64,000 bases of DNA from the NCBI RefSeq assembly GCF_021729885.1, contig NZ_CP063401.1:2534501-2598500 (forward strand), given 5' to 3'. A model generated the notes under the pieces. It was not told the origin of the DNA. It did not search any database and saw only the letters and a list, made by a program, of their open reading frames with translations. Within the stretch, counting starts at the first letter, position 1, and each line of letters begins with the position of its first letter. The position numbers were made by a program, and so were the translations under genes. The DNA is from Devosia sp. SL43. GTDB taxonomy: Bacteria; Pseudomonadota; Alphaproteobacteria; Rhizobiales; Devosiaceae. Below are positions 27,171 through 37,221 of this stretch, one piece after another.

Positions 27171-27228
27171 AGTCCGAACGTCCTATAGTAGGCAGGGGAC
27201 AACCCCCTGAGGGAGTAACCAGTTCATC

Positions 27229-28308
27229 GTGACCGGGCAAGCGCCAGCCATCATCCTCGGCATAGAGACCAGCTGCGACGAAACCGCGGCGGCCATCGTC
27301 GTGCGCGACCAATTCGGCAATTCAACGATTCGTTCCAATGTGGTCCGCAGCCAGCTCGATGAACATGCGGCATTCGGCGGCGTGGTGCCCGAACTCGCCG
27401 CCCGCGCCCACGTGACCTATCTCGACCACATCATCGCCCAGGCCTGCCGCGAGGCGGGTATCGCACTTGGCGATGTCGATGCCATTGCGGCCACCGCCGG
27501 CCCGGGCCTGATCGGGGGTGTGCTGGTCGGCCTGACCACGGCCAAGGCGCTGGCGGCGGCGCTCGACAAGCCGCTGATCGCGGTCAACCACCTTGAGGCT
27601 CACGCCCTGACGGCGCGGCTGACCGATGGGGTAGCCTTCCCATACCTCATGCTTCTGGTCAGCGGCGGGCATAGCCAGTTCGTGCTGGTGCGCGGCGTCG
27701 GCGACTATGAGCGCTGGGGCACGACCATCGACGATGCGCTGGGCGAGGCCTTCGACAAGGTGGCCAAGTTGCTCAGCCTTGGGCATCCCGGCGGACCGGC
27801 AGTCGAAGCCATCGCGAAGTCGGGCGATCCGAAGCGCTTCAAGTTTCCCCGCCCCCTGCTGCGCGAAGCCCGACTCGATTTTTCCTTCTCCGGCCTCAAG
27901 ACCGCCGTCCGGTTGCAGGCCGAGGCGCTGGCGCCGTTGCGTGACCAGGACGTGGCCGATATCGCCGCCAGTTTCCAGGCTGCGGTGGCGGAGATCGTCG
28001 CTGTGCGCGGCCGACAGGCGCTGGCGCGGTTCAAGGCGGAGCTGCCAGGCCATGAACCGAGGCTGATCGTTGCCGGCGGTGTCGCCGCCAACCAGGCAAT
28101 CGGTGCCGCTTTGCGTCAGGCCTGTGCCGAAGCCGGCGCGAGCCTGATTGTGCCCCCCATCGCCCTCTGTACCGACAATGGCGCCATGGTCGCCTGGGCC
28201 GGCGCCGAGCGCTTTATGCTGGGCGCCATCGACCCACTCGATGTCGTCGCCCGCCCCCGCTGGCCATTGGATCTGCCCGACATGAAGGTGACTTCAGATG
28301 CCGCTTGA
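27229..28308 (+). CDS. tsaD: tRNA N6-adenosine threonylcarbamoyltransferase TsaD
   Basis: TsaD transfers the threonylcarbamoyl group to A37 of ANN-decoding tRNAs. It is 359 aa. [13 protein letters not shown] at the start, NHLEAHAL (metal-binding His pair), [13 protein letters not shown] and [10 protein letters not shown] are the ASKHA-fold landmarks. The start is GTG at 27229, consistent with homologues beginning just before [10 protein letters not shown]. It shares a short divergent control region with hemC and overlaps gpsA by 11 bases. Confidence 0.97.
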   Translation: MTGQAPAIILGIETSCDETAAAIVVRDQFGNSTIRSNVVRSQLDEHAAFGGVVPELAARAHVTYLDHIIAQACREAGIALGDVDAIAATAGPGLIGGVLVGLTTAKALAAALDKPLIAVNHLEAHALTARLTDGVAFPYLMLLVSGGHSQFVLVRGVGDYERWGTTIDDALGEAFDKVAKLLSLGHPGGPAVEAIAKSGDPKRFKFPRPLLREARLDFSFSGLKTAVRLQAEALAPLRDQDVADIAASFQAAVAEIVAVRGRQALARFKAELPGHEPRLIVAGGVAANQAIGAALRQACAEAGASLIVPPIALCTDNGAMVAWAGAERFMLGAIDPLDVVARPRWPLDLPDMKVTSDAA

Positions 28309-29284
28309 AACCGTCAGCGTCATCGGCGGCGGCGCCTGGGGCACGGCATTGGCCCAGGCTGCAGCCATGGCGGGACGAACCGTGTCGCTGGTCGTGCGCG
28401 ACCAAGCGCAGGCCGACGAGATCAATACAAAACATACAAACAGCCGGTATCTTGGCGAGCAAACCCTGCTCCCCACCCTTTCGGCGAGCGTTTCGGCAGA
28501 GCCGGCCGATATCGTCATCCTCGCCGTGCCGGCGCAATCAAGCCGCTCGGCGCTGGCTGCCCTCGACCCGGCCCTGCTGGCGCACCGTCCGGTCATCCTG
28601 TCCGCCAAGGGCCTCGAAACCGGAACGCTTGACCGACAGAGCGAAATCCTGGCCGATATGGCGCCGTCGGCGATCCCCTTCGTGCTGTCAGGCCCTAGCT
28701 TTGCCGCCGACGTCGCCGCCGGCCGACCAACCGCGGTAACCCTGGCCGGCGACGACGCCAGCCAGACCTCGGACCTTGCCGCCGCGCTCGCCGGCCCAAG
28801 CTTCCGCCCCTATGCCGCCGATGACCGCATTGGCGTCGAGGTCGCCGGTGCCCTCAAGAATGTCTATGCCCTGGCCTGTGGCGCCGTGGATGGCGCCAAT
28901 CTTGGCGCTTCGGCCCGCTCGGCATTGATCGCTCGCGCCTATGCCGAAATGGCGCGCATGGTCTCGGCCATGGGCGGATCGGCCACCACGCTGACCGGCC
29001 TTGCGGGCCTGGGTGACCTGACGCTGACCTGCACCTCGGTGCAATCGCGCAATTACCAGTTCGGCATGGCGCTGGGCCGCGGCGAAACCGTCGAAGCCAT
29101 CATGGCTTCCGGCGCCAAGCTGGCCGAAGGCGTCAGCACCACGCCGGTTGCCGACGCCCTGGCCCGGAGCCTCAATGTCGACGCACCGCTGATTTCGGCC
29201 GTGCATGCCGTGCTGGGCCGCAAGGCCGATATTGCCACAGTGGTGGCGGGACTGATGTCCCGGCCGCTCAAACGCGAGGACTGA
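28298..29284 (+). CDS. gpsA: Glycerol-3-phosphate dehydrogenase [NAD(P)+]
   Basis: GpsA makes sn-glycerol 3-phosphate for phospholipid synthesis. It is 328 aa. [11 protein letters not shown] is the nucleotide-binding loop, SAKGLE and [17 protein letters not shown] line the active site, and [14 protein letters not shown] carries the catalytic Lys region. It starts within tsaD, and the next gene follows after 2 bases, so tsaD-gpsA-YciI-EVE form one operon. Confidence 0.97.
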   Translation: MPLETVSVIGGGAWGTALAQAAAMAGRTVSLVVRDQAQADEINTKHTNSRYLGEQTLLPTLSASVSAEPADIVILAVPAQSSRSALAALDPALLAHRPVILSAKGLETGTLDRQSEILADMAPSAIPFVLSGPSFAADVAAGRPTAVTLAGDDASQTSDLAAALAGPSFRPYAADDRIGVEVAGALKNVYALACGAVDGANLGASARSALIARAYAEMARMVSAMGGSATTLTGLAGLGDLTLTCTSVQSRNYQFGMALGRGETVEAIMASGAKLAEGVSTTPVADALARSLNVDAPLISAVHAVLGRKADIATVVAGLMSRPLKRED

Positions 29285-29286
29285 CA

Positions 29287-29583
29287 ATGCCGCTATTCGC
29301 CATGATCGCCAAGGACAAGCCTGATATGGGCGACAAGCGCATCGCGACCCGCCCGGTGCATCTGGAGCATCTCAAAGCCATGGGCGAGAAACTGGTGCTG
29401 GCCGGCGCCCTGATGGGTGCCGACGGCAACCCCGAAGGCTCGCTCCTGGTACTCGAAGCCGACACAATCGAGGCCGCCACCGCCTCCTTCATGGCCGATC
29501 CATTCGTCGCCGAGGGCATTTTTGGTTCGGTTGAAGTCAAGCCCTGGCGCGTGGCCATCAACCACACAAACCGGGAGTTCTGA
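29287..29583 (+). CDS. YciI family protein
   Basis: The protein is 98 aa with a ferredoxin-like dimeric fold. RPVHLEHLKAMGEKLVLAGALMG, then PEGSLLVLEADTIEAATASFMADPF and SVEVKPWRVAI, are the YciI/YCII landmarks with the conserved His and Asp. The function is not established in most bacteria. It lies between gpsA and the EVE gene with gaps of 2 and 3 bases, a frequent order in Rhizobiales. Confidence 0.92.
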   Translation: MPLFAMIAKDKPDMGDKRIATRPVHLEHLKAMGEKLVLAGALMGADGNPEGSLLVLEADTIEAATASFMADPFVAEGIFGSVEVKPWRVAINHTNREF

Positions 29584-29586
29584 GCC

Positions 29587-30021
29587 ATGGCCTATTGGCT
29601 GATGAAATCGGAGCCGGACGTCTTCTCGTTCGATGACATGGTGGCCAAGACCAAGCGCGGCGAACCTGAGCAGTGGCACGGCGTGCGCAACTACACGGCG
29701 CGCAACAACATGGTGGCCATGCAGCTGGGCGACCTCGCCTTTTTCTACCACTCCAATATCGGCAAGGAGATCGTCGGCATCATCAAGGTGATCGCCCTGG
29801 CGCATCCCGATTCCACCGCCGAGCCCAATGACAAGGGCAACATCGTCTGGCAATGCGTCGACGTCGAAGCGGTCAAGCCTCTGCCCAAGCCGGTGACGCT
29901 GGCCACGGTCAAAGCTACGCCCGAGCTGGCGGAACTGGAGTTGGTCAAATACTCCCGCCTGTCGGTGTCGAAGGTCAGCGAAGCCGAGTGGAACCTGATT
30001 TGCAAGATGGGTGGCCTGTAG
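29587..30021 (+). CDS. EVE domain-containing protein
   Basis: The protein is 144 aa and is almost entirely an EVE (PUA-like) domain: WLMKSEPDVFSFDDM at the start, HGVRNYTARNNM, GDLAFFYHSN and VKYSRLSVSKVSEAEWNLI. EVE domains bind modified bases in DNA or RNA; the stand-alone copy near tsaD may concern tRNA, but this is inference. It is the last gene of the tsaD operon. Confidence 0.93.
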   Translation: MAYWLMKSEPDVFSFDDMVAKTKRGEPEQWHGVRNYTARNNMVAMQLGDLAFFYHSNIGKEIVGIIKVIALAHPDSTAEPNDKGNIVWQCVDVEAVKPLPKPVTLATVKATPELAELELVKYSRLSVSKVSEAEWNLICKMGGL

Positions 30022-30079
30022 CGTCCGCTAAACGAGCGCGCTAATCTCCCCGCGCGCACTCGCGCTTGGGGGACACATC

Positions 30080-30505
30080 ATGATTTCGCATTTCGCCGTC
30101 AACTGGCTGGCCGTCGTGCTGGCCACGGTCGCCAGCTTCGCCTTCGGCGCCGCCTGGTATATGGGCCTGTCCAAGCAATGGATGGCCGCGCTGGGCAAGA
30201 CCCCAGCCGAGCTCAACGTTGGCTACACGCCATTCATCTGGTCAGTGGTCGTCGAGTTCATCATGGCCTATTTCCTGGCCTTGCTGGCGCCGGCTCTGCT
30301 TGGCGAGGTGACCGTCCTGGGCGGCGCCATCGTCGGCGCGCATATGTGGCTGGGCTTCGTCATCACCACCCTGATCCTCAACCACCGCTATGAAGGCCTC
30401 AAATGGTCGCTGACCATTATCGACGGCCTGCATCTGCTGGGCGTTCTGGTGATCCAGGGTGTGGTTATCGGCCTGTTTGCCGGTGGCGCTGTGCCTGCGG
30501 CCTGA
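30080..30505 (+). CDS. DUF1761 family membrane protein
   Basis: The protein is 141 aa with four hydrophobic helices (about 8-26, 50-70, 78-100, 113-135). FGAAWYMGLSKQWMAALGK after the first helix is the DUF1761 pattern. The function is unknown. GGGGGA precedes the ATG. It lies 58 bases beyond the EVE gene and converges with yciB 29 bases away. Confidence 0.8.
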   Translation: MISHFAVNWLAVVLATVASFAFGAAWYMGLSKQWMAALGKTPAELNVGYTPFIWSVVVEFIMAYFLALLAPALLGEVTVLGGAIVGAHMWLGFVITTLILNHRYEGLKWSLTIIDGLHLLGVLVIQGVVIGLFAGGAVPAA

Positions 30506-30534
30506 GGCACATCAAGCTGGTCCGCGTCTGCGGA

Positions 30535-31155
30535 TCAGCTTTCCACCACGATGGGCGGTACATGGGCCGGCTCGCTGGCCGGGGCATACTTGTTGAGCAG
30601 CGACAGCTGGCTGATCGAGAAGATCACCGTCAGCGGCATCACGCCCCAGACCTTGAAGGCCACCCAGATATCGGTCGAGAAATTGCGCCACAGCACTTCG
30701 TTGATGATGGCGAGAACGACGAAGAACAGGCCCCAGTTGAGTGTCAGCTTGCTCCAGCCCTCCGGCTTGAGCTTGTAGACATCGCCAAACACGTATTTTA
30801 GCAGCGAATGGCCAAACAGCAGGCCACCCAGCAGCACCGCCGCGAACAGCGAATTGGTGATGGTCGGCTTGATCTTGATAAACGTATCGTCCTGCAGCCA
30901 GAGGGTGAGGCCGCCAAACACCAGCACCACGACACCGGTCACCAGCGGCATGACGGCGATCTTCTTGAGGATCAACCAGGTCAGCACCAGCGAGATCGCC
31001 ATGGCGCCCATGAACCAGGCGGTGGCGACGAAGATGTCGGCCCGCGCATTGGCGATGAAGAAGATCACCAGCGGCCCCAGTTCGAGTGCCATCTTGATGA
31101 TCTGCGGGCGCAGTTCGTCCCAATTGATCTCGGGCTCGGCGGCTTTATCGGTCAT
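30535..31155 (-). CDS. yciB: Inner-membrane septation protein YciB/IspZ
   Basis: The protein is 206 aa with five to six hydrophobic helices. [24 protein letters not shown] and the later [33 protein letters not shown] are highly characteristic of YciB, which contacts cell-division and cell-envelope elongation complexes. The ATG at 31155 is preferred to a TTG two codons upstream. It follows ftsY by 91 bases on the same strand, a common order in this clade. Confidence 0.93.
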   Translation of the reverse strand: MTDKAAEPEINWDELRPQIIKMALELGPLVIFFIANARADIFVATAWFMGAMAISLVLTWLILKKIAVMPLVTGVVVLVFGGLTLWLQDDTFIKIKPTITNSLFAAVLLGGLLFGHSLLKYVFGDVYKLKPEGWSKLTLNWGLFFVVLAIINEVLWRNFSTDIWVAFKVWGVMPLTVIFSISQLSLLNKYAPASEPAHVPPIVVES

Positions 31156-31246
31156 GGACAAATCTCAATCGGCAACAGGGGCAATGTGAGCGCAAGCGCA
31201 ACACCATGCAAGGGCGGGATAGGCCGCAAGCGTGGTAAGATTACGG

Positions 31247-32464
31247 CTAGTCGCGCCCAGCGATGGCCTTGGCGAAGTCGCTGGCGGTAAACGGTTCGAG
31301 ATCGCCGACCCCTTCGCCGACGCCAATAAAGTGTACCGGCAGGCCGAATTTCCTGGCGATGGCGACCAGAATGCCGCCCCGCGCCGTGCCATCGAGCTTG
31401 GTCATGACCAACCCCGTCACGCCTGCCCGCTGGCCGAAAATCTCCACCTGCTTGAGCGCATTCTGCCCTGTCGTAGCATCGAGCGTGAGCAATGTGGCAT
31501 GCGGCGCAGACGGGTCGACCTTCTTGATGACGCGGATGACCTTTTCGAGCTCGTTCATCAGCTCGTCGCGGTTCTGCAGCCGTCCGGCCGTATCGATGAT
31601 CAGCACGTCGCGACCTTCGGCCCTGGCCTGCGTTACGGCATCGAAGGCAAGCCCCGAGGCGTCCGACCCGGCAGGACGGCTGATCACGGTTGCATTGGTG
31701 CGCTGACCCCAAATCTGCAGCTGCTCGATGGCTGCGGCGCGGAACGTGTCGCCGGCCGCCAGCATTACCGAACGGCCCTCGGCCGCATATTGCTGCGCCA
31801 GCTTGCCGATCGTGGTGGTCTTGCCCGAACCATTCACCCCGATCATCAGGATGATGAAGGGCTTTTGCGCGGTATCGACGACCAGCGGTCGCGCCACCGG
31901 GCCGAGCACCTTCTCGACCTCGGCAGCCAGCACGGCCCGCACGTCTTCGCCCGACACATCGCGATCGAAACGATCGCGGCGCAAAGTCTCGGTGATCGCC
32001 ATCGCCGTCTCGATACCGAGATCGGCCTGGATCAGCACATCTTCCAGTTCATCGAGCGTCGCCGCATCGAGCTTGCGCTTGGTGAAGACCGAGGTGATCG
32101 AGCCGGTGAGCTGATCCGACGAGCGCTTGAGGCCGGTGGCAAGACGCGCGAACCAGCCTTGGCGCGGCGCTTCTACGGGCACCTCGAGCACCGCAGGCGG
32201 GTCGAGGGCGACCGGAATGGTTTCCACTGCCATGGCCGCAGCGGCTTCCTCGATGTCTTCGACATAGTCAGGCGTGGTTTCTGGCGGACCGGGCAGCGGT
32301 ACCTCTTCGGGCGCCGGTTGCGGTTCCGGGGCAGGCGTCGGCTCGACAGGCTGTGGCAGCGGAACCGGTTGCGGTGCCGGCACAGCTTCCGGCGGCGCAG
32401 GCGGCTGCACCGGCTGCTCGCCGCCGAACAGGCGCTTGAAAAATCCCGGCTTCTTGTCGGTCAT
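31247..32464 (-). CDS. ftsY: Signal recognition particle receptor FtsY
   Basis: FtsY docks SRP-ribosome complexes at the membrane. It is 405 aa. A Pro/Glu-rich A domain fills residues 15-75 and begins with the membrane-contacting helix PGFFKRLFGG. The NG domain follows, with GVNGSGKTTTIGKLA near 210, DTFRAAAIEQL, DTAGRLQNRDEL and TKLDGTARGG. Its partner gene ffh lies 6 kb away in the same window. An inverted repeat separates it from the upstream mtaB gene. Confidence 0.97.
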   Translation of the reverse strand: MTDKKPGFFKRLFGGEQPVQPPAPPEAVPAPQPVPLPQPVEPTPAPEPQPAPEEVPLPGPPETTPDYVEDIEEAAAAMAVETIPVALDPPAVLEVPVEAPRQGWFARLATGLKRSSDQLTGSITSVFTKRKLDAATLDELEDVLIQADLGIETAMAITETLRRDRFDRDVSGEDVRAVLAAEVEKVLGPVARPLVVDTAQKPFIILMIGVNGSGKTTTIGKLAQQYAAEGRSVMLAAGDTFRAAAIEQLQIWGQRTNATVISRPAGSDASGLAFDAVTQARAEGRDVLIIDTAGRLQNRDELMNELEKVIRVIKKVDPSAPHATLLTLDATTGQNALKQVEIFGQRAGVTGLVMTKLDGTARGGILVAIARKFGLPVHFIGVGEGVGDLEPFTASDFAKAIAGRD

Positions 32465-32488
32465 AGTTCGCTTTCAGTCTGTGCCACG

Positions 32489-32609
32489 CACTCGTGGTTC
32501 GAGGCTCGTGAAGAACTCGCACCTCACCATGAGGGCTACTCCAAACTCGATGCTCCAGCAGTCCTCATGGTGAGGCGGAAGCACTTTGCGACCCTCGAAC
32601 CACGAGGGC
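32489..32609. repeat. Nested inverted repeat, family B
   Basis: Outer arms CTCGTGGTTCGAGG (from 32491) and CCTCGAACCACGAG (to about 32606) enclose inner arms CCTCACCATGAGG (32522-32534) and CCTCATGGTGAGG (32563-32575). The transcript could fold into one long hairpin between mtaB and ftsY. Related wording (GTTCGACAAGCTCACCATGAGG) recurs at 42896-42985. It has no coding content. Confidence 0.8.
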
Positions 32610-32618
32610 GTGCCCAGA

Positions 32619-33884
32619 TCAAGCCGCTTCTCTCAGCGCTTCACCGACGAGGCCGTCGGCTAGGGCACCCGTAATCCGAACGGCCAGCAGCTGACCCGGT
32701 TGCTCACCCGGCATCGCAACCGGCATGAACTGCTCGGTTCGCCCCAGGCCACCGCGCTCCACCAATACCGATTCGATAACCCCAACCCGCGACGCCGCGA
32801 GCTTGGCGAACTGCTTGTCCCCCTCTGCCCGCAACAGCATTGCGCGGTCACGGGCCACGCGCCGGCTGACCTGCGGCATGCGGGCCGCTGGCGTGCCTTT
32901 GCGCGGTGAATAGGGGAAGACGTGGAGATAGGTCAGCCCGGCCTCATCAACGATGCGAAGCGTGTTTTCGAACATCGCATCCGTCTCTGTCGGAAAGCCG
33001 GTAATGATATCGGCGCCGAACACAATGTCGGGCCGCAGGCTGCGCAGCTTGGCGACAATGGCCAATGCATCGTCGCGCGAATGGCGACGCTTCATGCGCT
33101 TCAAGATCAGGTCGTCGCCCGATTGCAGGCTGAGATGCAGATGCGGCATCAGCCGGCGGTCAGACGCCACTGCATCGTACAGAGCCTCATCCGCCTCGAT
33201 CGAGTCGATCGACGAAATCCGCAGGCGCGGCAGGTCAGGCACATGACGCAAGATCGACTGCGTCAGCTTGCCCAGCGTCGGCTGGCCCGGAAGATCGGGA
33301 CCATAGGAGGTGATGTCGACGCCGGTCAGCACCACTTCGCGACAGCCATTGGCGACGAGCTTCTTGATCTGCTCGACCACGGCGCCCATCGGCACCGAGC
33401 GCGAAGGGCCGCGGCCAAACGGGATGATGCAGAAGGTGCAGCGGTGATCGCAGCCATTCTGCACCTGCACGAAGGCCCGCGTATAGCCGTCCATGCCCTC
33501 GATCAGGTGGCCCGCGGTTTCCCGCACGCCCATGATGTCGTTGACCTGCACCTTGTCGTTGAGCGGCGCGCCGAACACCATCGGCTGGTAGCTTTCGGCC
33601 TTCATCTTGTCGGCATTGCCGATAACGAGGTCGACTTCCGGCATGTCGCCAAAGGAGCGGCCCTCGGTCTGCGCCGCGCAGCCGGTGACGATGATGCGCG
33701 CTAGAGGATTGTCGCGCCGCGCCTTGCGCACTGCTTGTTTGGCATGCTTGACCGCCTCCTGCGTCACGGCGCAGGTATTGACGATGATGGCATTGTCGAG
33801 CCCCGCCCTTTCGGCCTCGGCCTTCATCACCCCGGCTTCATAGGCGTTGAGCCGGCAGCCGAATGTCAGCGTTTCGACAGCCAT
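32619..33884 (-). CDS. mtaB: tRNA t6A37 methylthiotransferase MtaB
   Basis: MtaB converts t6A37 to ms2t6A37 with radical SAM chemistry, acting after the TsaD product encoded nearby. It is 421 aa. The UPF0004 domain has Cys in FGCRLNAYE, VNTCAVT and TGCAAQT; the radical-SAM cluster motif is CDHRCTFC, and a TRAM-like domain ends the protein. The ATG at 33884 overlaps the dapF stop (ATGA), so the longer upstream frame was rejected. Confidence 0.95.
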   Translation of the reverse strand: MAVETLTFGCRLNAYEAGVMKAEAERAGLDNAIIVNTCAVTQEAVKHAKQAVRKARRDNPLARIIVTGCAAQTEGRSFGDMPEVDLVIGNADKMKAESYQPMVFGAPLNDKVQVNDIMGVRETAGHLIEGMDGYTRAFVQVQNGCDHRCTFCIIPFGRGPSRSVPMGAVVEQIKKLVANGCREVVLTGVDITSYGPDLPGQPTLGKLTQSILRHVPDLPRLRISSIDSIEADEALYDAVASDRRLMPHLHLSLQSGDDLILKRMKRRHSRDDALAIVAKLRSLRPDIVFGADIITGFPTETDAMFENTLRIVDEAGLTYLHVFPYSPRKGTPAARMPQVSRRVARDRAMLLRAEGDKQFAKLAASRVGVIESVLVERGGLGRTEQFMPVAMPGEQPGQLLAVRITGALADGLVGEALREAA

Positions 33885-34759
33885 CAGGCCGCGGCCTCGC
33901 TGCGCGTCCAGGCGCCGGTGGCCGGATCGAGCGTGCCGGTCCATTCGAGCTCGGCCGGCCCGGTCAGCACGACATGGTCGTCATCGCGCCATTCGATGAA
34001 GAGATCGCCACCCGGCAGTGTCACGGTCACGGCACGTCCAGTGCGGCGCGTACGGGCGCCATTGACCACGGCGGCGCAGGCAGCGGTTCCACAAGCCTCG
34101 GTAAGGCCGGCGCCGCGCTCCCAAGTGCGCAGGATGATCTTGTCCGGCGCCATCACCTGGGCCAACGAAATATTGGCGCGCTCGGGGAAGATGGGATGGT
34201 TTTCCAGCATCGGGCCGAAGCGGTCGAGGGCGTAGCTCCACACATCCTGGTTGACCCAGAAGGTGGCATGCGGGTTGCCCATTGAGGCCACCGACGGCGA
34301 ATGCAGCACCGGTGCATCGATCGGCCCGATCTGCAGCTCGATCTTGCGCGTATCGGCGAATTCCTCGGCCAGTGGAATGTCGTACCAGGCGAATTTAGGC
34401 GTCCCCATATCGACGGTGATCATGCCATCGGGCTGCTCTTCGCCGAACAGAATCCCCGCGACCGTCTCGAAGGTGAAGGCCTGCCGGCCCTGTTCCGCCG
34501 TCAAGGCCTGTACCACGCAGCGCATGCCATTGCCGCAGGCTTGCGCCTTGCTGCCATCGGAATTGATGATCTCGATATAGTTGGCCGTGCCCGGCGTGCG
34601 CGGATCATGGATGGCCATGATCTGGTCGAACTTGGTTCCTGATGTGGCATTGATGGCGATCGCAGCAGCGGCCGTGACGCGGTCGGCACGACCGCGCATG
34701 TCGACCACGACAATCTGGTTGCCCAGCCCGTTCATCTTGAGAAACGGCACGCCGCTCAC
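33884..34759 (-). CDS. dapF: Diaminopimelate epimerase
   Basis: DapF epimerises LL- to meso-diaminopimelate for lysine and peptidoglycan. It is 291 aa when started at GTG 34759, which has GCGAGGC just upstream and places [11 protein letters not shown] at the N terminus as in homologues. The catalytic cysteines are in QACGNGMRC and in TEACGTAAC, and MGNPHATFW is intact. It is coupled to mtaB. Confidence 0.95.
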   Translation of the reverse strand: MSGVPFLKMNGLGNQIVVVDMRGRADRVTAAAAIAINATSGTKFDQIMAIHDPRTPGTANYIEIINSDGSKAQACGNGMRCVVQALTAEQGRQAFTFETVAGILFGEEQPDGMITVDMGTPKFAWYDIPLAEEFADTRKIELQIGPIDAPVLHSPSVASMGNPHATFWVNQDVWSYALDRFGPMLENHPIFPERANISLAQVMAPDKIILRTWERGAGLTEACGTAACAAVVNGARTRRTGRAVTVTLPGGDLFIEWRDDDHVVLTGPAELEWTGTLDPATGAWTRSEAAA

Positions 34760-35025
34760 AGTCTGCCTCGCCCGCAATTGGAAGGATTGGTTCCTATATG
34801 GCTGATGATGGCGAAAATTGCCAGTCCGACCGGTTTCCTGTTGAGCCCGAGGGCAAAACAGGCCGGGTGCGAAGTTAAAAATATTCATATATCAGAAGGG
34901 TTTCACACTTCATGGCGCCTTAACCAGAGTCCGAGCTTGGCCGCGCCAAAGCTGATCTTGTGCGTTACCTTCCGACCAGATGCTGAGGATCGACCCTTTT
35001 CTGCCATCCATTTGGAGCCCGGCCC

Positions 35026-35985
35026 ATGAATATGACCATGCTGACCGACCAGATCATCACCGACTGGCAGCCGCACTTTCCGTCCCTCTTCGGCAATCAC
35101 TCGCTGGCTATGTCGCATAGCCTGGCCAACTCGCCGCTGTTCACCGATGATGCGCTTGCGGCGTTGATCGACAAGACCCCGCGCGAAGCCTATCACGTCA
35201 ATTATTCGCAGAAGACGCCGGGCAATCCGCCCAAGCGCCGCGAAGGCGAGATCAAGGGCCTGACCGGCCACCAGGTGCTCGACGTCGTCAAGTCGGGCAA
35301 TATCTGGGTCAACCTCACCGCCCCGGCCAAGACCGACCCCGCCTATGGCGCGCTGCTCGACAGCCTCTATGCCGAATTTGAGGAACGCGTTCCTGGCTTC
35401 AAGAGCTACAAGCGGAACCTGACCATCCTGATTTCGTCGCCGAACGTCTCGGTAAAGTACCATTCTGACGTGCCCGGCCAGAGCCTGTGGCAGGTGCGCG
35501 GCACCAAGAAGCTCTATGTCTATCCGGCTTCCAAGCCTTTCATCAGCCAGCCCGCGCTGGAAAAGCTCATCCTGGGCCAGTTGCGCGAAACCGACATGCC
35601 CTACGAGCCCTGGTATGACGACTATGCCGAGGTCCACACGCTGGACGCCGGCAAGATGATCCACTGGCCGCTCAACGGGCCGCATCGCGTTGTCAACCAT
35701 GGCATGCTCAATGTCAGCTTTACCACCGAGCATTGGACCGACGAGCTGCGCAAGCATTACGCCGTCAACTATGCCAATGGCATCCTGCGCTCCAAGCTGG
35801 GCATGAACAATCTCAGCCAGCAGGTGACGGGGCTCTCCTACCTCGCCAAGCTGGCAACGGCTGCTGCCGTCAAGTTCACCCCGCTCAATCCTCAGAAGAA
35901 GAAGGTCTACAAGGTCGACTTCCAGGTCGATCCGGCCGCTCCTGAAGGCGTGCGCGACATTGAGGGTTATTCCTTCAGCAAATGA
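35026..35985 (+). CDS. Cupin/JmjC-like protein, putative Fe(II) oxygenase
   Basis: The protein is 319 aa. The central segment KYHSDVPGQSLWQVRGTKKLYVYP supplies an HxD pair (His 146, Asp 148) and a following Lys. GPHRVVNHGMLNVSFTTEHW supplies a distal His (220 or 225) in the position expected of a JmjC/cupin-8 metal triad, followed by a beta strand. A hydroxylase acting on an amino-acid residue or small molecule is therefore possible. GGAG precedes the ATG; an AT-rich stretch near 34873-34892 may hold its promoter. It is coupled (ATGA) to the acyltransferase gene downstream. Confidence 0.65.
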   Translation: MNMTMLTDQIITDWQPHFPSLFGNHSLAMSHSLANSPLFTDDALAALIDKTPREAYHVNYSQKTPGNPPKRREGEIKGLTGHQVLDVVKSGNIWVNLTAPAKTDPAYGALLDSLYAEFEERVPGFKSYKRNLTILISSPNVSVKYHSDVPGQSLWQVRGTKKLYVYPASKPFISQPALEKLILGQLRETDMPYEPWYDDYAEVHTLDAGKMIHWPLNGPHRVVNHGMLNVSFTTEHWTDELRKHYAVNYANGILRSKLGMNNLSQQVTGLSYLAKLATAAAVKFTPLNPQKKKVYKVDFQVDPAAPEGVRDIEGYSFSK

Positions 35986-37199
35986 GCTCACTCAGCGCCC
36001 TTCCCAGAGCCGATGAGCGGCGGCGGTCTACCGCCGCCCTGGTGCGCGATACCGCCAACGCTCGGGCCGTCCGCGCCGACGTCGTGAAGACGCGCGAGGC
36101 CTTCGACGCCATCGCCTATCAATGGGAAGGGCTCGAGACTCAGGCCGATGGCGCTGTGCTGTTCCAGGGCAGCGGCTGGGCCAGGGCGATCTTCGATTTC
36201 GAAGCGGCCCGCGGCAATGCCGATTTCGACCCTGTTATCGTCGCCATTCTCGACGGCCAGCGCCTGGTTGCTGTACTGCCGCTCGAGCGCATCCGCACGC
36301 GGGCTCGCACGGTACTGGCGCCGCTCGGCCATGCCTTCAGCCAATATTCCGACGCCCTCATCGCCTCGGGTACAGACCCCAAGGACGCTGTGTCTCGCCT
36401 GCTGCGCGCCGCCATATCAGCCGCCCCATGCGACGCAGTGAGCTTTCTCAAGGTGCGCGACGACAGCGTGCTGGCCAAGGGCATGCCGGCCAATCACCTG
36501 GTCACTGGCTCCGAGCAAGGCGCGCCCTACGTGGCGCTCAATGCCTTCGAGGACTATGCCGCCTATTTCCAGACCATCAAGCCCAAGACGCGCAAGAACA
36601 TGCGCAATGATCGCAATCGGCTGGAGCGCGAAGGCACCCTCGTGCACCACATCGCCGAGACGCCAGAGGAAAAGCTGGGTGTGATCTGCCGCACCCTGAC
36701 TGGCCGCGCCGAGCGCCTGCGCGATCAGGGCCTGACCTCGCGCGCCTTCCGCGACACCGCTTTCACCGATTTCTGCAAGACGTTGGCCAGCCGCGAGGAC
36801 ATGCCCGTCATGGCCATGTCGCTGCGCCACAATGACCAGCCCATCGCCGAGCAATGGGGCTTCGTCCACAACCAGCGCTATTATGCCTTCGTCGCCTCCC
36901 GGGACTTCGGCAATTCCGACGAAAGCCCGGGCAAGCTGCATCTGGGCGAGGTCATCCATGCCTGCGCCAATGCCGACCTCAAGGGCGCCGACCTGATGGT
37001 GCCGGTCATGCCCTACAAGCTCACCTGGGCCACCGAAGTCGTCACCGTCCGCGACTATGCCCTTCCGGTGACGCCACGGGGCCTGCTGGTGTTGAACCTC
37101 TGGGACAAGACCATGCGACCGTGGTTCAAGCAGCTAGTGCTGAACATGCCCAAGGGCATGCGTGGCTTGCTGATGAAGGCGAGTGGCCGGAGTCTATGA
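35982..37199 (+). CDS. FemAB/BioF2-type GNAT acyltransferase
   Basis: The protein is 405 aa with two tandem GNAT-like halves. In the second (about 170-330), KPKTRKNMRNDRNRLEREG is the basic helix typical of the PF13480 'CelD/BioF2' group, followed by FRDTAFTDFCKTLASREDMPVMAMSLRHNDQPIAEQWGFVHNQRYYAF. Such proteins transfer acyl or aminoacyl groups in envelope, polysaccharide or peptide modification. It overlaps the cupin gene by 4 bases, so the two products probably act on the same substrate. Confidence 0.75.
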   Translation: MSSLSALPRADERRRSTAALVRDTANARAVRADVVKTREAFDAIAYQWEGLETQADGAVLFQGSGWARAIFDFEAARGNADFDPVIVAILDGQRLVAVLPLERIRTRARTVLAPLGHAFSQYSDALIASGTDPKDAVSRLLRAAISAAPCDAVSFLKVRDDSVLAKGMPANHLVTGSEQGAPYVALNAFEDYAAYFQTIKPKTRKNMRNDRNRLEREGTLVHHIAETPEEKLGVICRTLTGRAERLRDQGLTSRAFRDTAFTDFCKTLASREDMPVMAMSLRHNDQPIAEQWGFVHNQRYYAFVASRDFGNSDESPGKLHLGEVIHACANADLKGADLMVPVMPYKLTWATEVVTVRDYALPVTPRGLLVLNLWDKTMRPWFKQLVLNMPKGMRGLLMKASGRSL

Positions 37200-37221
37200 C
37201 CCACATTCAAACTGTCAGGCC

